A DNA stretch of 64,000 bases from Mogibacterium sp. (GCA_017512365.1 JAFWGQ010000069.1:27110-91109); one strand, 5' to 3'. Shown: positions 34,125 through 44,336, numbered from the stretch's first letter. The notes: generated by a model from the letters alone, not told the origin. Translations and numbers: made by a program.

Positions 34125-37100
34125 TCACGCTATGTCTCTGAGGTTTAGGTCCCTGACCTTCCTGTAGACGAAACTGTTGATGATGAATGCGAACAAGGCC
34201 TCGAGGCCTATCGCAATGGCCCACGCGGCAACGTTGAACGACTTGACAAACTCGAGGTCAGGCTGCTGCAGGACCGTGATCACGGCCGGGGTGATGACCG
34301 CTCCCAGCAGCACGCCGAGGATTATTCCGCCGGCAGTCGTCAGGACAGACTCCTGCGTGAGGTATCCCTTGCATTCCCTGACCGTGAAGCCGTTGACCCT
34401 CATGACCGTAAGCTCGGTCTTCTTTCTCATCAGATAGATATTGGCCAGATTCGTCAGTATCATGAAGGACATCAGTATCGCTATGGACGTAGTGACTATG
34501 ACGAGTATGAGGAAGAGCATGGATGCAGACTCAAACTTAACCCTGAAATCATCCTTTCCCGAGAACGAGATATCGTCGCTCACCTTAAGCAGTTCATCCT
34601 CGACCGCGTTGATGTCCGCGCCGTTCAGTTTGATAAAGTAGCAGTTGGCCTTGTTCACATCGCCGAATATCGATTTGTACGCCGCAGGCGAGCACACGAC
34701 GGTCCTTCCCACATAGTTTATGAAGGTCCCTTTGATCTCAGCATCGTGTTCCCTCAGCGAATCATCGAGCACCGGCAGCATGTCGCCCTCCATCATGTCG
34801 TAGCTCTCGTGCATCCTCTTCTGTATGAGTATACCGTCTTCAGGCAGCTCGACATCTTTGCCCGTGATGTCGGTGATGCCGTAGAACTCTGATACCCTCT
34901 CGGGATTCGCGCATATCAGGGTGACACCGTCGAGTCTTCCGTTCCATTTATAGAGAGTCTTTGAATACGTGGCAGGCATGAAGTCGGCGTCGTTCTTTTC
35001 GAGCACCGCAACAAGCTCTGCTTCGTCATCCCCGCTTACATCCTTGTTCATGTCCATGCGCAGATCGTATCTGTTGACAACAGTCTCCTCCATGTCCATC
35101 ATGCCGTCGTACGCCGCTTTGATCGAGATGCCCAGTCCGATGAGCATGCAGCTGAAGCCTATGATGGCGATGGTGATGATCACGCGGGCTCTGTCCTGTA
35201 TCATGTTGCGGATTATGAGGCGTGAATACAGCGTTTTGCCTGTCGACGATTTCCTTTCTGTCCTTTCTTTCTTCTTCTTCTTTTCTCTCTTGAGAACAGC
35301 GCCGTTCATGAGCATGGACGCCGGGCTCCTCAGGATATCCAGGCATGCTATGACGCTCGCCAGTACCGTTACGGCGATGATGAGCAGAGAGAACAGTATC
35401 GTCGGCAGCGGCAGGATGATGCTCTTTGACACGCCGATCGGATAAAGGCCTGAGGCCTCGTACATCATCTGTATGAAGTCAGCAAGCAGGATCGAGATCG
35501 TTACTGCGAGCAGGTCTCCGACCGCTGCGGCAGAGGTTCCGAAGAGCAGATATTTGCCGAGGATCTCTTTCTTATGGAAGCCAAAAGCCTTCGTCGTGCC
35601 CACGAGAGTCTTCTGTTCATCTATTATTATCACCAGGGTCGAGAAGCATACTATCGCCGTAATGAGAGTGAACAGTATACCGAACACCACACCCATGCTC
35701 TCGATCGCAGCGGTGTTGGTATCCATGTCGACATAGCCCGCATTGCCCTTTCTGTCGATCACTATATATTCGCACTTCCGTATGTTATTGACCGATTTCT
35801 TTGCCTCTGCAAGCTTCTTTTCGGCCTTCTCACGGTTCACGGCGAGCAGTTCTACCGCCTCAGCGAGCTTGCCCTCGTATTTAGTCTTTTCGGAATAGTA
35901 CTCAGCCCATCCGGCCTTTATCTTGCTTTCAGCATCAGCCTTCTTTGACGCGAACTCAGCCTTACCGTCTTTGAGCTGCTTCTTCCTCTTGTTGAGTTCT
36001 TTCCGGCCGTCATCGATCTTCTTCTGATAAGACGCGATCTCCTTTTCGCCGTCGGCGATCTTTTCCTCTGCAGCCCACAGCTGTTCCACGAGGGATTTGA
36101 CGGCGTCACAGCAGGCTATCGCTATGCTCCTCATCTTTTCATAGCTCGCGATATCTCCGGACAGCGCCATTGACCAGGCATCATCGATGAAATCGTCATA
36201 GCTGTAGCCCTGTATGGCTTTTACAGCAGCGATGGCTTTTTCGAAGCTGATCTCCGGATACTTCTTTTCAAGCTCTTCCAGATTGCTGAGGACCTGCGGA
36301 TCCTGAGCCTCATCGAACGCTTTTTTGAACGTATCCTCATGGGTCACGATGTACAGGCCCAGAGTCCTTGCAGCAGTCGTTACGGCGGGATCATCTGCCC
36401 CTTTTTCTTTTATCAGCTTGTCGAAATCAGCGATCATGTCCTCCGTCTCTTTGACCGCATCATACATTTCCTTTATTTTTTCGTCGCTGCCGAGACGTTC
36501 CTTGAGGTCTTTGATCTTGGCCTTGCCGTCTTCAAGCTTTTCTTTGTTTTTATCGAGCTCTTTCTGACCGTCCTTCAGCTTCTTTTCGTACTGCTCTATC
36601 GTGATCTCGCCTTTTTTGAACAGCTTCGTGTACTTGTCCGTCTCTTTGTCGAGTGTTTTCTGCGCATCGTTCAGCTTGTTCCTGCCGTCCGCGAGCTTTG
36701 AGTCGAGCTCTGCCTGTCCGGCATCGATCTGAGCCTGGGCATCAGCGAGCTTCTGCTCTGCCTCCGCCCACTTTTTGTCTATCTCCGCATTGGCCTGGGC
36801 TTTGACCTCGTTGGTCCTGTCGACCTCGAGCTCTTCGGCGAGCTTTTCGAGAGCCTTTCTTGTCGACGCGGTCTCTTCGAAGTATTCCTCGTCGAACATT
36901 CCCGTGTCAGGCTGCTCTATCCTGACAAAGCAGTGCGTGTAGAGACCATCCGTCACGTCCGTGTTGTACGCCGAAAGAGGCAGCGAGACGGTATTGACCG
37001 ACTTGCGTCTCAGATAATCCGGGTGGTTCATCAGGCCGGTGATCGTGAATTCCGTGGAGTAGAGAGGCGATTCGTCCTTTTCCTTATCTCCGCCGTCATC

Positions 37101-37649
37101 CTCTGCTCCGGAGTCCCCTTCATTCGCGGCATCCACATCCATATCCATATCCAGCTGGCCGGTGAGTTCCTCCTTTGTTGCAGAGATCCCCGTGACCGAG
37201 ATCCGCACCCTGTCGCCGATCTGGAGCTTCTCGACTTCCGCAAAGTCCTCTCCGATCATGCACTCATTCTTTCCTTCAGGGAGTCTCCCCTCGACTACCT
37301 CCGGGACACTGACCTCCTCTGTCAGCGATACGATAGTAGCGTTTACCTTCTTTCCGCCAAAGCTCACCGTACCATCGGTCTGCAGCGCGCCTTCAGCGTC
37401 CGTGACCTGGTCGGCTTTCCTTATCTTTGCCAGGTTCGCTTCGCTGATACCGTAGGAGCAGGCCATGTCGTAGTCCTTGAAGTTGTGCCTGTTATACCAG
37501 TCCGTCGCCTGCTTGTCGATACCGGCGCCCATGTACTTGGTCGTAAAGTAGCCGCCAAGTCCGAGCATGACAACAAGACATATCGACAGATACGATACGA
37601 TGCGCTTCTTTATATTCCTTACAGCATCCTTGGCCTGTGTCTTTTTCAT
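34125..37649 (-). CDS. FtsX/MacB-type ABC permease with a long coiled coil
   Basis: A 1174-residue permease: first helix near residues 15-35, a large extracytoplasmic domain including about 350 residues of heptad-rich coiled coil (QAQIDAGQAELDSKL..., DGKAKIKDLKERL...), then an FtsX-like set of three helices near 655-790, a second external domain, and a final set near 1065-1165. It pairs with the GAF-ABC ATPase 10 nt upstream. It probably works as a mechanotransmission or lipid/lipoprotein system and not a classical importer. Such long coiled-coil FtsX permeases are common in Firmicutes, but the substrate is unknown. Confidence 0.85.
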   Translation of the reverse strand: MKKTQAKDAVRNIKKRIVSYLSICLVVMLGLGGYFTTKYMGAGIDKQATDWYNRHNFKDYDMACSYGISEANLAKIRKADQVTDAEGALQTDGTVSFGGKKVNATIVSLTEEVSVPEVVEGRLPEGKNECMIGEDFAEVEKLQIGDRVRISVTGISATKEELTGQLDMDMDVDAANEGDSGAEDDGGDKEKDESPLYSTEFTITGLMNHPDYLRRKSVNTVSLPLSAYNTDVTDGLYTHCFVRIEQPDTGMFDEEYFEETASTRKALEKLAEELEVDRTNEVKAQANAEIDKKWAEAEQKLADAQAQIDAGQAELDSKLADGRNKLNDAQKTLDKETDKYTKLFKKGEITIEQYEKKLKDGQKELDKNKEKLEDGKAKIKDLKERLGSDEKIKEMYDAVKETEDMIADFDKLIKEKGADDPAVTTAARTLGLYIVTHEDTFKKAFDEAQDPQVLSNLEELEKKYPEISFEKAIAAVKAIQGYSYDDFIDDAWSMALSGDIASYEKMRSIAIACCDAVKSLVEQLWAAEEKIADGEKEIASYQKKIDDGRKELNKRKKQLKDGKAEFASKKADAESKIKAGWAEYYSEKTKYEGKLAEAVELLAVNREKAEKKLAEAKKSVNNIRKCEYIVIDRKGNAGYVDMDTNTAAIESMGVVFGILFTLITAIVCFSTLVIIIDEQKTLVGTTKAFGFHKKEILGKYLLFGTSAAAVGDLLAVTISILLADFIQMMYEASGLYPIGVSKSIILPLPTILFSLLIIAVTVLASVIACLDILRSPASMLMNGAVLKREKKKKKERTERKSSTGKTLYSRLIIRNMIQDRARVIITIAIIGFSCMLIGLGISIKAAYDGMMDMEETVVNRYDLRMDMNKDVSGDDEAELVAVLEKNDADFMPATYSKTLYKWNGRLDGVTLICANPERVSEFYGITDITGKDVELPEDGILIQKRMHESYDMMEGDMLPVLDDSLREHDAEIKGTFINYVGRTVVCSPAAYKSIFGDVNKANCYFIKLNGADINAVEDELLKVSDDISFSGKDDFRVKFESASMLFLILVIVTTSIAILMSFMILTNLANIYLMRKKTELTVMRVNGFTVRECKGYLTQESVLTTAGGIILGVLLGAVITPAVITVLQQPDLEFVKSFNVAAWAIAIGLEALFAFIINSFVYRKVRDLNLRDIA

Positions 37650-37659
37650 CCGCCGCTCC

Positions 37660-38877
37660 TTACCAGACGAGACTCTCTGCGTTCAGCGGATGCAGATTGA
37701 CCCTGATGCTGGAGATCCTGCCGTCTCTCAGCTTGATGACCCTGTTGGCCATCTTGGCTATCTCAGGATTGTGCGTTACCATCAGCACTGTTGTCCTGTT
37801 CTTTTTTACGATATCCTCGATCACCTTGAGGACCATGATCGACGTCTCGTAGTCGAGAGCCGCGGTAGGCTCGTCGGCGAGAATGATCTTAGGCCCCTTG
37901 ACCAGAGCTCTTGCGATCGATATCCTCTGCATCTGTCCTCCGCTGAGCGCGGACGGCAGGTTATCTGCCTTTTCCTCGAGGCCGACCAGTCTGAGGGCCT
38001 CCATGGAATCCATAGGGTGCTTAGAGATCTCCCCGATGAACTCGATGTTCTCGATCGCCGAAAGGTTAGGCATGAGGTTGTATGACTGGAATATGAAGCC
38101 TATGTAATTCCTTCTGTATTCCGTGAGCTCTTCCTCAGTCGGGCTGGACATGTCCTTTCCGTCGATCTTCAGCTCGCCTTCGGTCATCCTGTCCATGCCG
38201 CCGATGATGTTGAGCAGCGTGCTCTTGCCGCAGCCGGACTCTCCGAGCACTACCATGAGCTCTCCCGGGAAAATGTCAAGATCCACGCCCTTGAGTATGC
38301 GGCGCATCTCTTCACCGCTCTTGAATTCCTTTACTATGCCGCGCACGGAAACGATAGGGTCGCGGTCTTCGTATGGCCTGAAGTGGAAGCCCTTGTCCTC
38401 GATATCCAGGGCCAGGATCGAGCAGCAGTTGTCACATATCTTTTCTTCTTCCTCGGTATAGTCTCCGCCCTTCTTGTGCGTAAGGACCAGACATCCGAGG
38501 ATATGACCGAGCGTGCTGATAGGGATGCACATTATGCTCTGACCTGAGATATGCGGTCCGTCTACTCCGGCCAGCTTCAGATCCTTCGCTTCCCCTGCTT
38601 TATATCTCCTCGACTTGTTGGCCTCAGCTGTTTCTCCGACGATGCCTTCTCCCGGCGCAGCGCTTTCTCCGACAGACTGGCTCGTTCCCGAATTTATGAT
38701 GGAGATATATCGTCCTTCCAGTTCATCCATCATCCAGATCGAGCCCTTCTCGCTGCCCGTCATCTCGCGAAGGGTGTCCAGACAGCTCGAAAGCGCATCC
38801 TCGAGCTGGTCGGCATTGCGAAGCCGCTCCATTATCGACCATACGGTCTGAATACTGTTTGTGTCTTTCTTAGCCAT
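37660..38877 (-). CDS. ABC ATPase with an N-terminal GAF-like domain
   Basis: A 405-residue fusion. Residues 1-165 look like a GAF sensor (LEDALSSCLDTLREMTGSEKGSIWMMD...SIMCIPIS...GCLVLTHKKGGDYTEEEEKICD). Residues 175-395 are a LolD/MacB-type ABC ATPase: Walker A GESGCGKST, signature LSGGQMQRISIARAL, Walker B IILADEPTAALD, switch VTHNPEIA. The partner permease is the next gene. A sensor fused to this ATPase type is unusual and suggests direct ligand or redox gating; the GAF domain contains paired Cys (DNCCS). GGAG precedes the ATG. Confidence 0.85.
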   Translation of the reverse strand: MAKKDTNSIQTVWSIMERLRNADQLEDALSSCLDTLREMTGSEKGSIWMMDELEGRYISIINSGTSQSVGESAAPGEGIVGETAEANKSRRYKAGEAKDLKLAGVDGPHISGQSIMCIPISTLGHILGCLVLTHKKGGDYTEEEEKICDNCCSILALDIEDKGFHFRPYEDRDPIVSVRGIVKEFKSGEEMRRILKGVDLDIFPGELMVVLGESGCGKSTLLNIIGGMDRMTEGELKIDGKDMSSPTEEELTEYRRNYIGFIFQSYNLMPNLSAIENIEFIGEISKHPMDSMEALRLVGLEEKADNLPSALSGGQMQRISIARALVKGPKIILADEPTAALDYETSIMVLKVIEDIVKKNRTTVLMVTHNPEIAKMANRVIKLRDGRISSIRVNLHPLNAESLVW

Positions 38878-38932
38878 AAAAAATCTCCGTGCCAGATCTT
38901 TTTACTCGTACATGGTAATTTTATCACACAAA

Positions 38933-38960
38933 AGCGCCCGTCCCAAAGGAATCGGGCGCT
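38933..38960. terminator. Hairpin between the GAF-ABC gene and the InlB-repeat gene
   Basis: AGCGCCCG (38933-38940) pairs with CGGGCGCT (38953-38960), flanked by AAAA and GTTTC, so it could act as a terminator for the 39.1-43.1 kb gene. Confidence 0.55.
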
Positions 38961-39117
38961 GTTTCAATATTTCTGTCCTGTACGTTCCGCTGCCCGGAAA
39001 CAGTACGATGCAGGGGGGTCGGCGCAGAGACCGCGTTTTACTTGGGGGGAGGGCCTCTGCGCCGGTATTTATTGGCATCGTGCATAGCACGGTGTCAGCT
39101 GATGTCATGCCTGCCGC

Positions 39118-42100
39118 TTATTCGCTTTCTTCTTTCTCTCTGCGTCCGGCTATCAGTATTATCAGGGATATGACCGCCAGGCTGAGTATCTCGATGTACA
39201 GGAACATCCTGCTGCTGTCGCCTGTCTTCGGTCCGCCGCCTGTCGATTTGCCGCTGTCGGCAGTCTTTACAGCTCCCTTACTATCATTGCTGTCGTCCTC
39301 GTAGTCACCGAGAACATCGCTCTTCTTTTCAGGATCGTTCTCCGGCACATAATCGCCTTTCTGCTCCGGCTTGTCCGGATCGACCGGCGGAACGATCTCT
39401 TCTGTGATCGTGAACGTGCCGGACTCGTATGTCACCTCGTAGTTGCCCTGCTTCTTATCGCCTGCAGCCGTGATCTCGTATTCGCCTTCAGCTTCGCCGG
39501 TTTCCCTTTTCAGGTCATAGCTGAGCTGAGTTGTATCCCCGCTTACCATGCCGGATACGGTTGCGGTCAGTTCGGGATCATCCTTGCCGGAGACCTTGGT
39601 CTTGTCATCCGCCTTCACGGTGACTTCCTTACGGGTGACCGTCAGCGAGCCGTCGATGACGGTCGGTCTGCCGACTACTTCGTAGCCGTCAGCAGGTTCG
39701 ATAATAAAGTCTTCTTCAGTCAGACCCATATAAGTCGTCCCGACATCTTTCCTTGAGGCTTTCTTGTCGTTCTTAAGCTTTACGCTGACAGCATTACTAA
39801 GGTTTTTTTCAGAACCTTTTGTTCCGAGCAACAGGTTCCTCAAGCTAACCTCTGTTACTTCAATTTCAAAACCTTCTGCCTCCTGCACTTCGCCGTTGTA
39901 TTTTTTCTCAAGTTTATAACCTTTAATCTTAACCTGTACTTTAACATTGACCCTTGTCCACTGAGCGTACAATATGTTGCTGTCCCTGCCTGATGCTGCT
40001 ATGTTGCCACTACGGAAAGTGCTGCCTTCACCATTTGCGTCCGTGTTCCATCCGGCAAATGTAAACCCGTCTTTCTTTGGTGCATAAGTCCCTACTGTGT
40101 AGTTTCCGTTGATAACTGCGTTTTCTTCGACGATGTTGTCTGTGCTTCCGTTGATGTTTCCGCCGTTCAGGTTGTAGATCACGCTCGTCATGTGCACCGG
40201 CATATCGGCGTACTGCGCGGTCAGTGTCACAACCTTATTCACCGCATCAGCCGTGCTCACCTGGAAGGTGCCGCCCGCAATAATGACATCGGAGTTGCCG
40301 ACTTTCCAGCCGGTGAAGATCTTGCCGGCCGGAGGCGCAGGCTGTCCCGCGATCTTTGCGTATGAGCCCGCCTGATAGACGGTGGAGTCCGTAAAGGTAC
40401 CGGTTCCGCCGTTCGCATTGTACGCCACCGTCAGCGGCACGGAGTTGTCATTGTTCCAGTGCGCAACCAGCGTGATGTCGCCGGTGATCGCAGTATCAAA
40501 GCTGAAGCGCTTGCCGTTCAATGTCCAGTAGCCGAAGACCGCATCCTGCTTTTCGAGAGTGCCTGAGGGCTCCGTGACCTGCGTGCCGGATTCCACCTCC
40601 ACAGCCGTAATGCTGTTCGCACCGTCGAAGGTGCCGCCGTTTAAGTCAAAGGACACGGTATGCATCTCCAGTACCCACTTGCCGTAGAGCATCAGATTCG
40701 TGCCTGCTGTCAGTGCGGGCATCTTTCCGTTAAAATCAAACGGCGTACCGACGCATTCAGCGTTGTCATACCATCCCGCAAAGGTTTTGGTGATGCCGTT
40801 GAAGTTGTGGGTCGTTGTGCCGACAACATAGTTTGCAGGCTTGTAAGCAGACAGCGATGCTTCGTACTTGATGCCGTCTCTTGCGATGACCGCGCTGCCG
40901 TTTTGCGGATCCATTCTCATGCCGTAGCTGTTGCGGGTGTAGTAGAGCCAGCCCTCATATTTACGAGGAACCAAAATACCCAAATTGCCTGTATTCCTGG
41001 GGCCATCGCTGCGACTATAAGTGAATCCGGGAATATCAATATAATCTTCTTTTGTGAAACTCCAGCCTGTGTCATTGACCTTGAAGGACTTCAAAATCTC
41101 TTTCGCGGGATTTGTCCCGTCCTCATAGTAGTAAATCGTCGTAGAGCCGCTGGAATCTTTTCCGTATGCCTTGATGCCGCCTGACTGCATGGAGGGTGCA
41201 TGCGTCCAGAAAGTGGTGCCACTTTCAGCCACATACCATAATTTATCCGGATACTTCGCCGCAACCTGATTCCAGAACGTACTCGTATCCTGGCCATAGC
41301 GGAACTGATTCGTTTCCTTTGCGACCCACTGCTTGTTTTCCCTCACATAGAATGTCGGCGGATACATATTTCTGTCATAGTACACGTCCTTGATCGTGGT
41401 GCCGTCGCCGCTGATCAGGGTGGTGACATTGGTCTTCGCCGCGTTCAGCGTAAAGCCTGTGTAGGACTTCGCGGTATAGGACGCCGCCAGACCCGCGGGG
41501 GCAGTCTTTACTTCAATCTCTTTCAGTGTGTAATTGTCATCCTCTGCGTTCTGCAGCCAGTGCGCAACCTTGTAGGAAGTCGTCCGGCCTTCCCACTTCG
41601 CATACAATGTGAATGCGTCATTGACCTTGCTGCTGAAATCGTATGCCTGACCGCAGGCTTCATCAGTAAACCAGCCCATGAAGGTATAGCCGTTTCTTGC
41701 AGGCTCTGCGGGCATGCTTACGGTCTGTCCTTTTTCCACAAAGACCGGTTGCACCGGCGTTCCGCCGCGGGAATCAAAGGTCACCTGAACCGCTTCTTCA
41801 CTCAGGATCGGAACCAGGCTGATATCACCATCGCTGAAGGTAACGCTGTCAACCTTTGTCGTGCTTCCTTCCACCATCCATCCGACGATGGCCCTGCCGT
41901 CGGTAAACATGAAGGTCACATCGCAGGTCACCGTATCGCCTGCCTTGCCGTCCTTAACCTGCAGGACGCCGCTCTTTGCCGCATCCTTATAGAAGGTGGC
42001 ATAGTGGACATCAGTGAATTGCGCTTCGACGGTGATCTCCTGATCTGCCGTTACCGTATCCGGAATATTTGCCGTGATCGGGAAGGAGACGTTTGCCGTT

Positions 42101-43110
42101 TCACCCGAAATTCTCCAGCCTTCAAAGTAATTGTCCGCCGGAGAAACGGGTGCTGTGACCTGCTCGCCGTTCCTTACGATCTGTCTGTCCACTTCCCGGC
42201 CTCGCACCTTGAAGATGTAGGTATATCTTGCAAACTTGTCTACTTCTCCATCATATGTCACGCCGATGATGCCGTAGATCGAGAAGTGGTCGGCTCTGAA
42301 GCTCGCGGATGTAGCACTCGCGCCTCCCATCGAGCTGGCGCTGCCGCCGCTGATGTGGACCGCCTCGTGCTCTTCGCCGTCAATGCTTCCGTTCGCACTG
42401 AGGCTGACCTTTACGCTGCCTGCGGCCGGCTGTATCTCGCTGCCGTCCTTTGTGAACGTGATGTCCACCGCCTTCGCGTCGACCACAGTTCCGTTCTCTC
42501 CTGCCAGGGCTTCAGCCGCCGACATGACATATCCGGATGATACTCCCGAGACGCTCATCTCCGTGCCTTCAGGGAAGACGCCCTGACCGGCCGAAGCTCT
42601 TACGCTGAGGCCGCCTGCGCTGCCGCTGAAGCTCTGCGCCGGCATCCTGTCCTTTTCGTCTTCTTTCTTTTCTTCCTTCTTTTCTTCTTCTTTTTTCTTT
42701 TCTTCGTCCTTCGGTCCTTCGCCCTGGACTGTCTGACCGCCGTCCTGTCCGTTCTGAACTACCTCCGGCGTTGTGCCGTTTCCGTTCACATCGTCCTGAG
42801 GCGTCGGAGCATCCTGCTCTCCATTAGATCCGCCCGTCACATCTTCCGGCGATCCTCCTCCGTCCGCACTGCTGTTATCCGCAGCGGGCTCGGGCTCCGG
42901 GTCCGGGTCCGGGGTGCTTTCCTTTACCGGTTTCGGCGCAGGTGTTTCTTCCTTTACCGGTTCCGGGGTGCTTTCAACGGCAGTCGCTGCTGCTTCAGGC
43001 GCCTGCGTCTGGTCCTGCGGATCTTCCGCAAATGAAAAAGAGATGAAAGAACTTACCGTCATCATCAGTGACAGCAGAACCACCATCAGTTTTGTGGCTG
43101 TCGTCTTCAT
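39118..43110 (-). CDS. Cell-wall-anchored protein with InlB-type repeats and MBG domain
   Basis: A 1330-residue surface protein. Signal peptide (KLMVVLLSLMMTVSSFISFSFA), a Pro/Glu-rich stalk (residues 30-150), several InlB/Listeria-Bacteroides repeats (FMGWFTDEACGQAYDFSSKV..FTLYAKWEG and relatives), an MBG-like domain (VTVKADDKTKVSGKDDPELT..SGTFTIT), and a C-terminal sorting-like signal: GPKTGD, hydrophobic helix, then RREKEE. The L of LPXTG is replaced, a variant seen in clostridial proteins. ATG at 43108-43110 follows GGGGG by 7 nt; the open frame upstream adds an implausible Cys-rich stretch. Probably an adhesin. Confidence 0.85.
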   Translation of the reverse strand: MKTTATKLMVVLLSLMMTVSSFISFSFAEDPQDQTQAPEAAATAVESTPEPVKEETPAPKPVKESTPDPDPEPEPAADNSSADGGGSPEDVTGGSNGEQDAPTPQDDVNGNGTTPEVVQNGQDGGQTVQGEGPKDEEKKKEEEKKEEKKEDEKDRMPAQSFSGSAGGLSVRASAGQGVFPEGTEMSVSGVSSGYVMSAAEALAGENGTVVDAKAVDITFTKDGSEIQPAAGSVKVSLSANGSIDGEEHEAVHISGGSASSMGGASATSASFRADHFSIYGIIGVTYDGEVDKFARYTYIFKVRGREVDRQIVRNGEQVTAPVSPADNYFEGWRISGETANVSFPITANIPDTVTADQEITVEAQFTDVHYATFYKDAAKSGVLQVKDGKAGDTVTCDVTFMFTDGRAIVGWMVEGSTTKVDSVTFSDGDISLVPILSEEAVQVTFDSRGGTPVQPVFVEKGQTVSMPAEPARNGYTFMGWFTDEACGQAYDFSSKVNDAFTLYAKWEGRTTSYKVAHWLQNAEDDNYTLKEIEVKTAPAGLAASYTAKSYTGFTLNAAKTNVTTLISGDGTTIKDVYYDRNMYPPTFYVRENKQWVAKETNQFRYGQDTSTFWNQVAAKYPDKLWYVAESGTTFWTHAPSMQSGGIKAYGKDSSGSTTIYYYEDGTNPAKEILKSFKVNDTGWSFTKEDYIDIPGFTYSRSDGPRNTGNLGILVPRKYEGWLYYTRNSYGMRMDPQNGSAVIARDGIKYEASLSAYKPANYVVGTTTHNFNGITKTFAGWYDNAECVGTPFDFNGKMPALTAGTNLMLYGKWVLEMHTVSFDLNGGTFDGANSITAVEVESGTQVTEPSGTLEKQDAVFGYWTLNGKRFSFDTAITGDITLVAHWNNDNSVPLTVAYNANGGTGTFTDSTVYQAGSYAKIAGQPAPPAGKIFTGWKVGNSDVIIAGGTFQVSTADAVNKVVTLTAQYADMPVHMTSVIYNLNGGNINGSTDNIVEENAVINGNYTVGTYAPKKDGFTFAGWNTDANGEGSTFRSGNIAASGRDSNILYAQWTRVNVKVQVKIKGYKLEKKYNGEVQEAEGFEIEVTEVSLRNLLLGTKGSEKNLSNAVSVKLKNDKKASRKDVGTTYMGLTEEDFIIEPADGYEVVGRPTVIDGSLTVTRKEVTVKADDKTKVSGKDDPELTATVSGMVSGDTTQLSYDLKRETGEAEGEYEITAAGDKKQGNYEVTYESGTFTITEEIVPPVDPDKPEQKGDYVPENDPEKKSDVLGDYEDDSNDSKGAVKTADSGKSTGGGPKTGDSSRMFLYIEILSLAVISLIILIAGRREKEESE

Positions 43111-43271
43111 TCTGAGACCCCCTTTCCTGTTTTTCCTCCCTCGTTTATGATGCTCGCATTCTACTTTGGTTACACAAGAGTTACAACAGCATTTGCATGA
43201 ATCTTGATTTTTCCGCACGAAAGTGGGCCAAACGCCGGTTGACAGCGCCGCAAATGGACCTGCAAACAAAA

Positions 43272-43294
43272 CTCCGGCGGTTTTCCCGCCGGAG
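43272..43294 (-). terminator. Terminator after the ACS-like gene
   Basis: On the minus strand CTCCGGCGG and CCGCCGGAG form a 9-bp stem with a GAAAA loop, followed by TTTTGTTT: a strong rho-independent terminator closing the dehydratase cluster. Confidence 0.9.
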
Positions 43295-43318
43295 CTGCAG
43301 TTCTGTCTTAGCTGAATA

Positions 43319-44059
43319 TCAGCCTTTGAATTCCTTCTTTTCCTTGCCGAAGTGCAGTTCCTTCAGACCTTCCACCTCATCGCAGATCTCCCTGAGATTG
43401 CAACTGTGGCAGTCTGTCGCCATTCCCTCGAGTATCTTCGAGAGAGTCTTGGTGATGTCGCGGACCTTCTTCGCGTCCTTCTTCATCTCGGCGTAATCGG
43501 CGTCATCGATCGTAAGGAAGATCATCTTTACGGAAAGGATATCCGGGTTCTTTTTGAACTGGCTGATATACGAGTTGCCGACCTGTTCGAAGGTGATGCC
43601 CTTTTTCACGGCCTCCTTCGACACTCTGACCTGCTCTCTGAAGCTGTCTGACGAGCTTCTGATCATGTAGCCTTTCGGATATACGTGATACTTCACGAAA
43701 TCGATGTCCTGTATCGCCCTGAACAGCGGCTCGGTGTCGTCTTCGTTCTCGCCGCTGAGTTCCTTCACCTTGATCACCGCGATCCTCGCGAAAGGAACGC
43801 TGCCGCTGATCTCCTTGAGATCTTTGCCGTATACGAGGATCTCGTCCCTGTCGGCAAAACCGTCTGTCGATGTGACGCACGCATAGTTCACGGCCGGCTT
43901 GTTGTCGCCGCCGAGCTCATACGCGGCTTCCTTCATCATGACCAGCTGGTTGCCGCCCACATCTTCCCAGCACTTCGCCGGGTCATAGTCGAAGCGCCTT
44001 GGCTGCGACGAGCCGAGCATCCCGTCGATCTTTTCTATTATAGTGTTGTATAGTTCCAT
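43319..44059 (-). CDS. Acetyl-CoA synthase (AcsB) middle-domain-like protein
   Basis: A 246-residue protein resembling the central region of acetyl-CoA synthase: DEILVYGKDLKEISGSVPFARIAVIKV parallels the AcsB stretch VVGPDI..SALPLGIWVEV, and RVSKEAVKKGITFEQVGNSYISQFKKNPD..VKMIFLTIDD parallels RISKDAFAKGF.FKHLGEIL..VQVTIYTDEE. It ends with C-H-S-C-N-L-R-E-I-C, reminiscent of but shorter than the AcsB A-cluster ligands. It cannot be a full synthase (about one third of the length). It is last in the dehydratase cluster, and a CooC-like ATPase is nearby. Function unknown; perhaps a metal-cluster carrier or partner. Confidence 0.6.
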   Translation of the reverse strand: MELYNTIIEKIDGMLGSSQPRRFDYDPAKCWEDVGGNQLVMMKEAAYELGGDNKPAVNYACVTSTDGFADRDEILVYGKDLKEISGSVPFARIAVIKVKELSGENEDDTEPLFRAIQDIDFVKYHVYPKGYMIRSSSDSFREQVRVSKEAVKKGITFEQVGNSYISQFKKNPDILSVKMIFLTIDDADYAEMKKDAKKVRDITKTLSKILEGMATDCHSCNLREICDEVEGLKELHFGKEKKEFKG

Positions 44060-44100
44060 ATCTCTCCCTCACAGCCCTGAGCTGCCATTCGATCGAGTGT

Positions 44101-44133
44101 AGGAATCCCCCGCACTCAGTGCAGGGGATTCCT
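44101..44133. promoter_or_regulatory. Perfect-looking long hairpin between two cluster genes
   Basis: AGGAATCCCC-GCAC and its inverse form a stem of about 14 bp around a short loop, with no T-run on the minus strand. It may be an RNA-processing or stability hairpin between the small membrane protein gene and the ACS-like gene. Confidence 0.55.
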
Positions 44134-44144
44134 TGTAAGTGCAT

Positions 44145-44336
44145 CTAGAATTTGATGTCTACCTCTTTGCGGTCGAAGATCTCATTTACTCTCGCGTAAG
44201 CCCATGCAAGGAGCTTCTGGTCGAGGTTGAGGAAATATACCGCGAAGAGCGCTCCCGTTGCCAGCAGACAGACCTTGAATAATAATTTGAACAGTCTGCA
44301 GATAAAGCAACTCTTCTTTCTTCTGAATAAAAACAT
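44145..44336 (-). CDS. Small membrane protein of dehydratase set 2
   Basis: A 63-residue protein: a basic Cys-containing head (MFLFRRKKSCFICRLFKLLFK), one membrane helix (VCLLATGALFAVYFLNL) and a short polar tail. It resembles the 67-residue protein at 51578-51781: both have a basic start, a helix ending F-x-L/D-L-D-x-K-L-L, and a charged tail, and each is encoded beside a dehydratase gene. GGAG lies about 8 nt before the ATG. Function unknown, perhaps membrane tethering of the enzyme. Confidence 0.65.
   Translation of the reverse strand: MFLFRRKKSCFICRLFKLLFKVCLLATGALFAVYFLNLDQKLLAWAYARVNEIFDRKEVDIKF

Noticed and set aside
43319-44059. Complete acetyl-CoA synthase or CODH subunit
   Set aside because: Only about one third of AcsB length, and the A-cluster ligands are incomplete.
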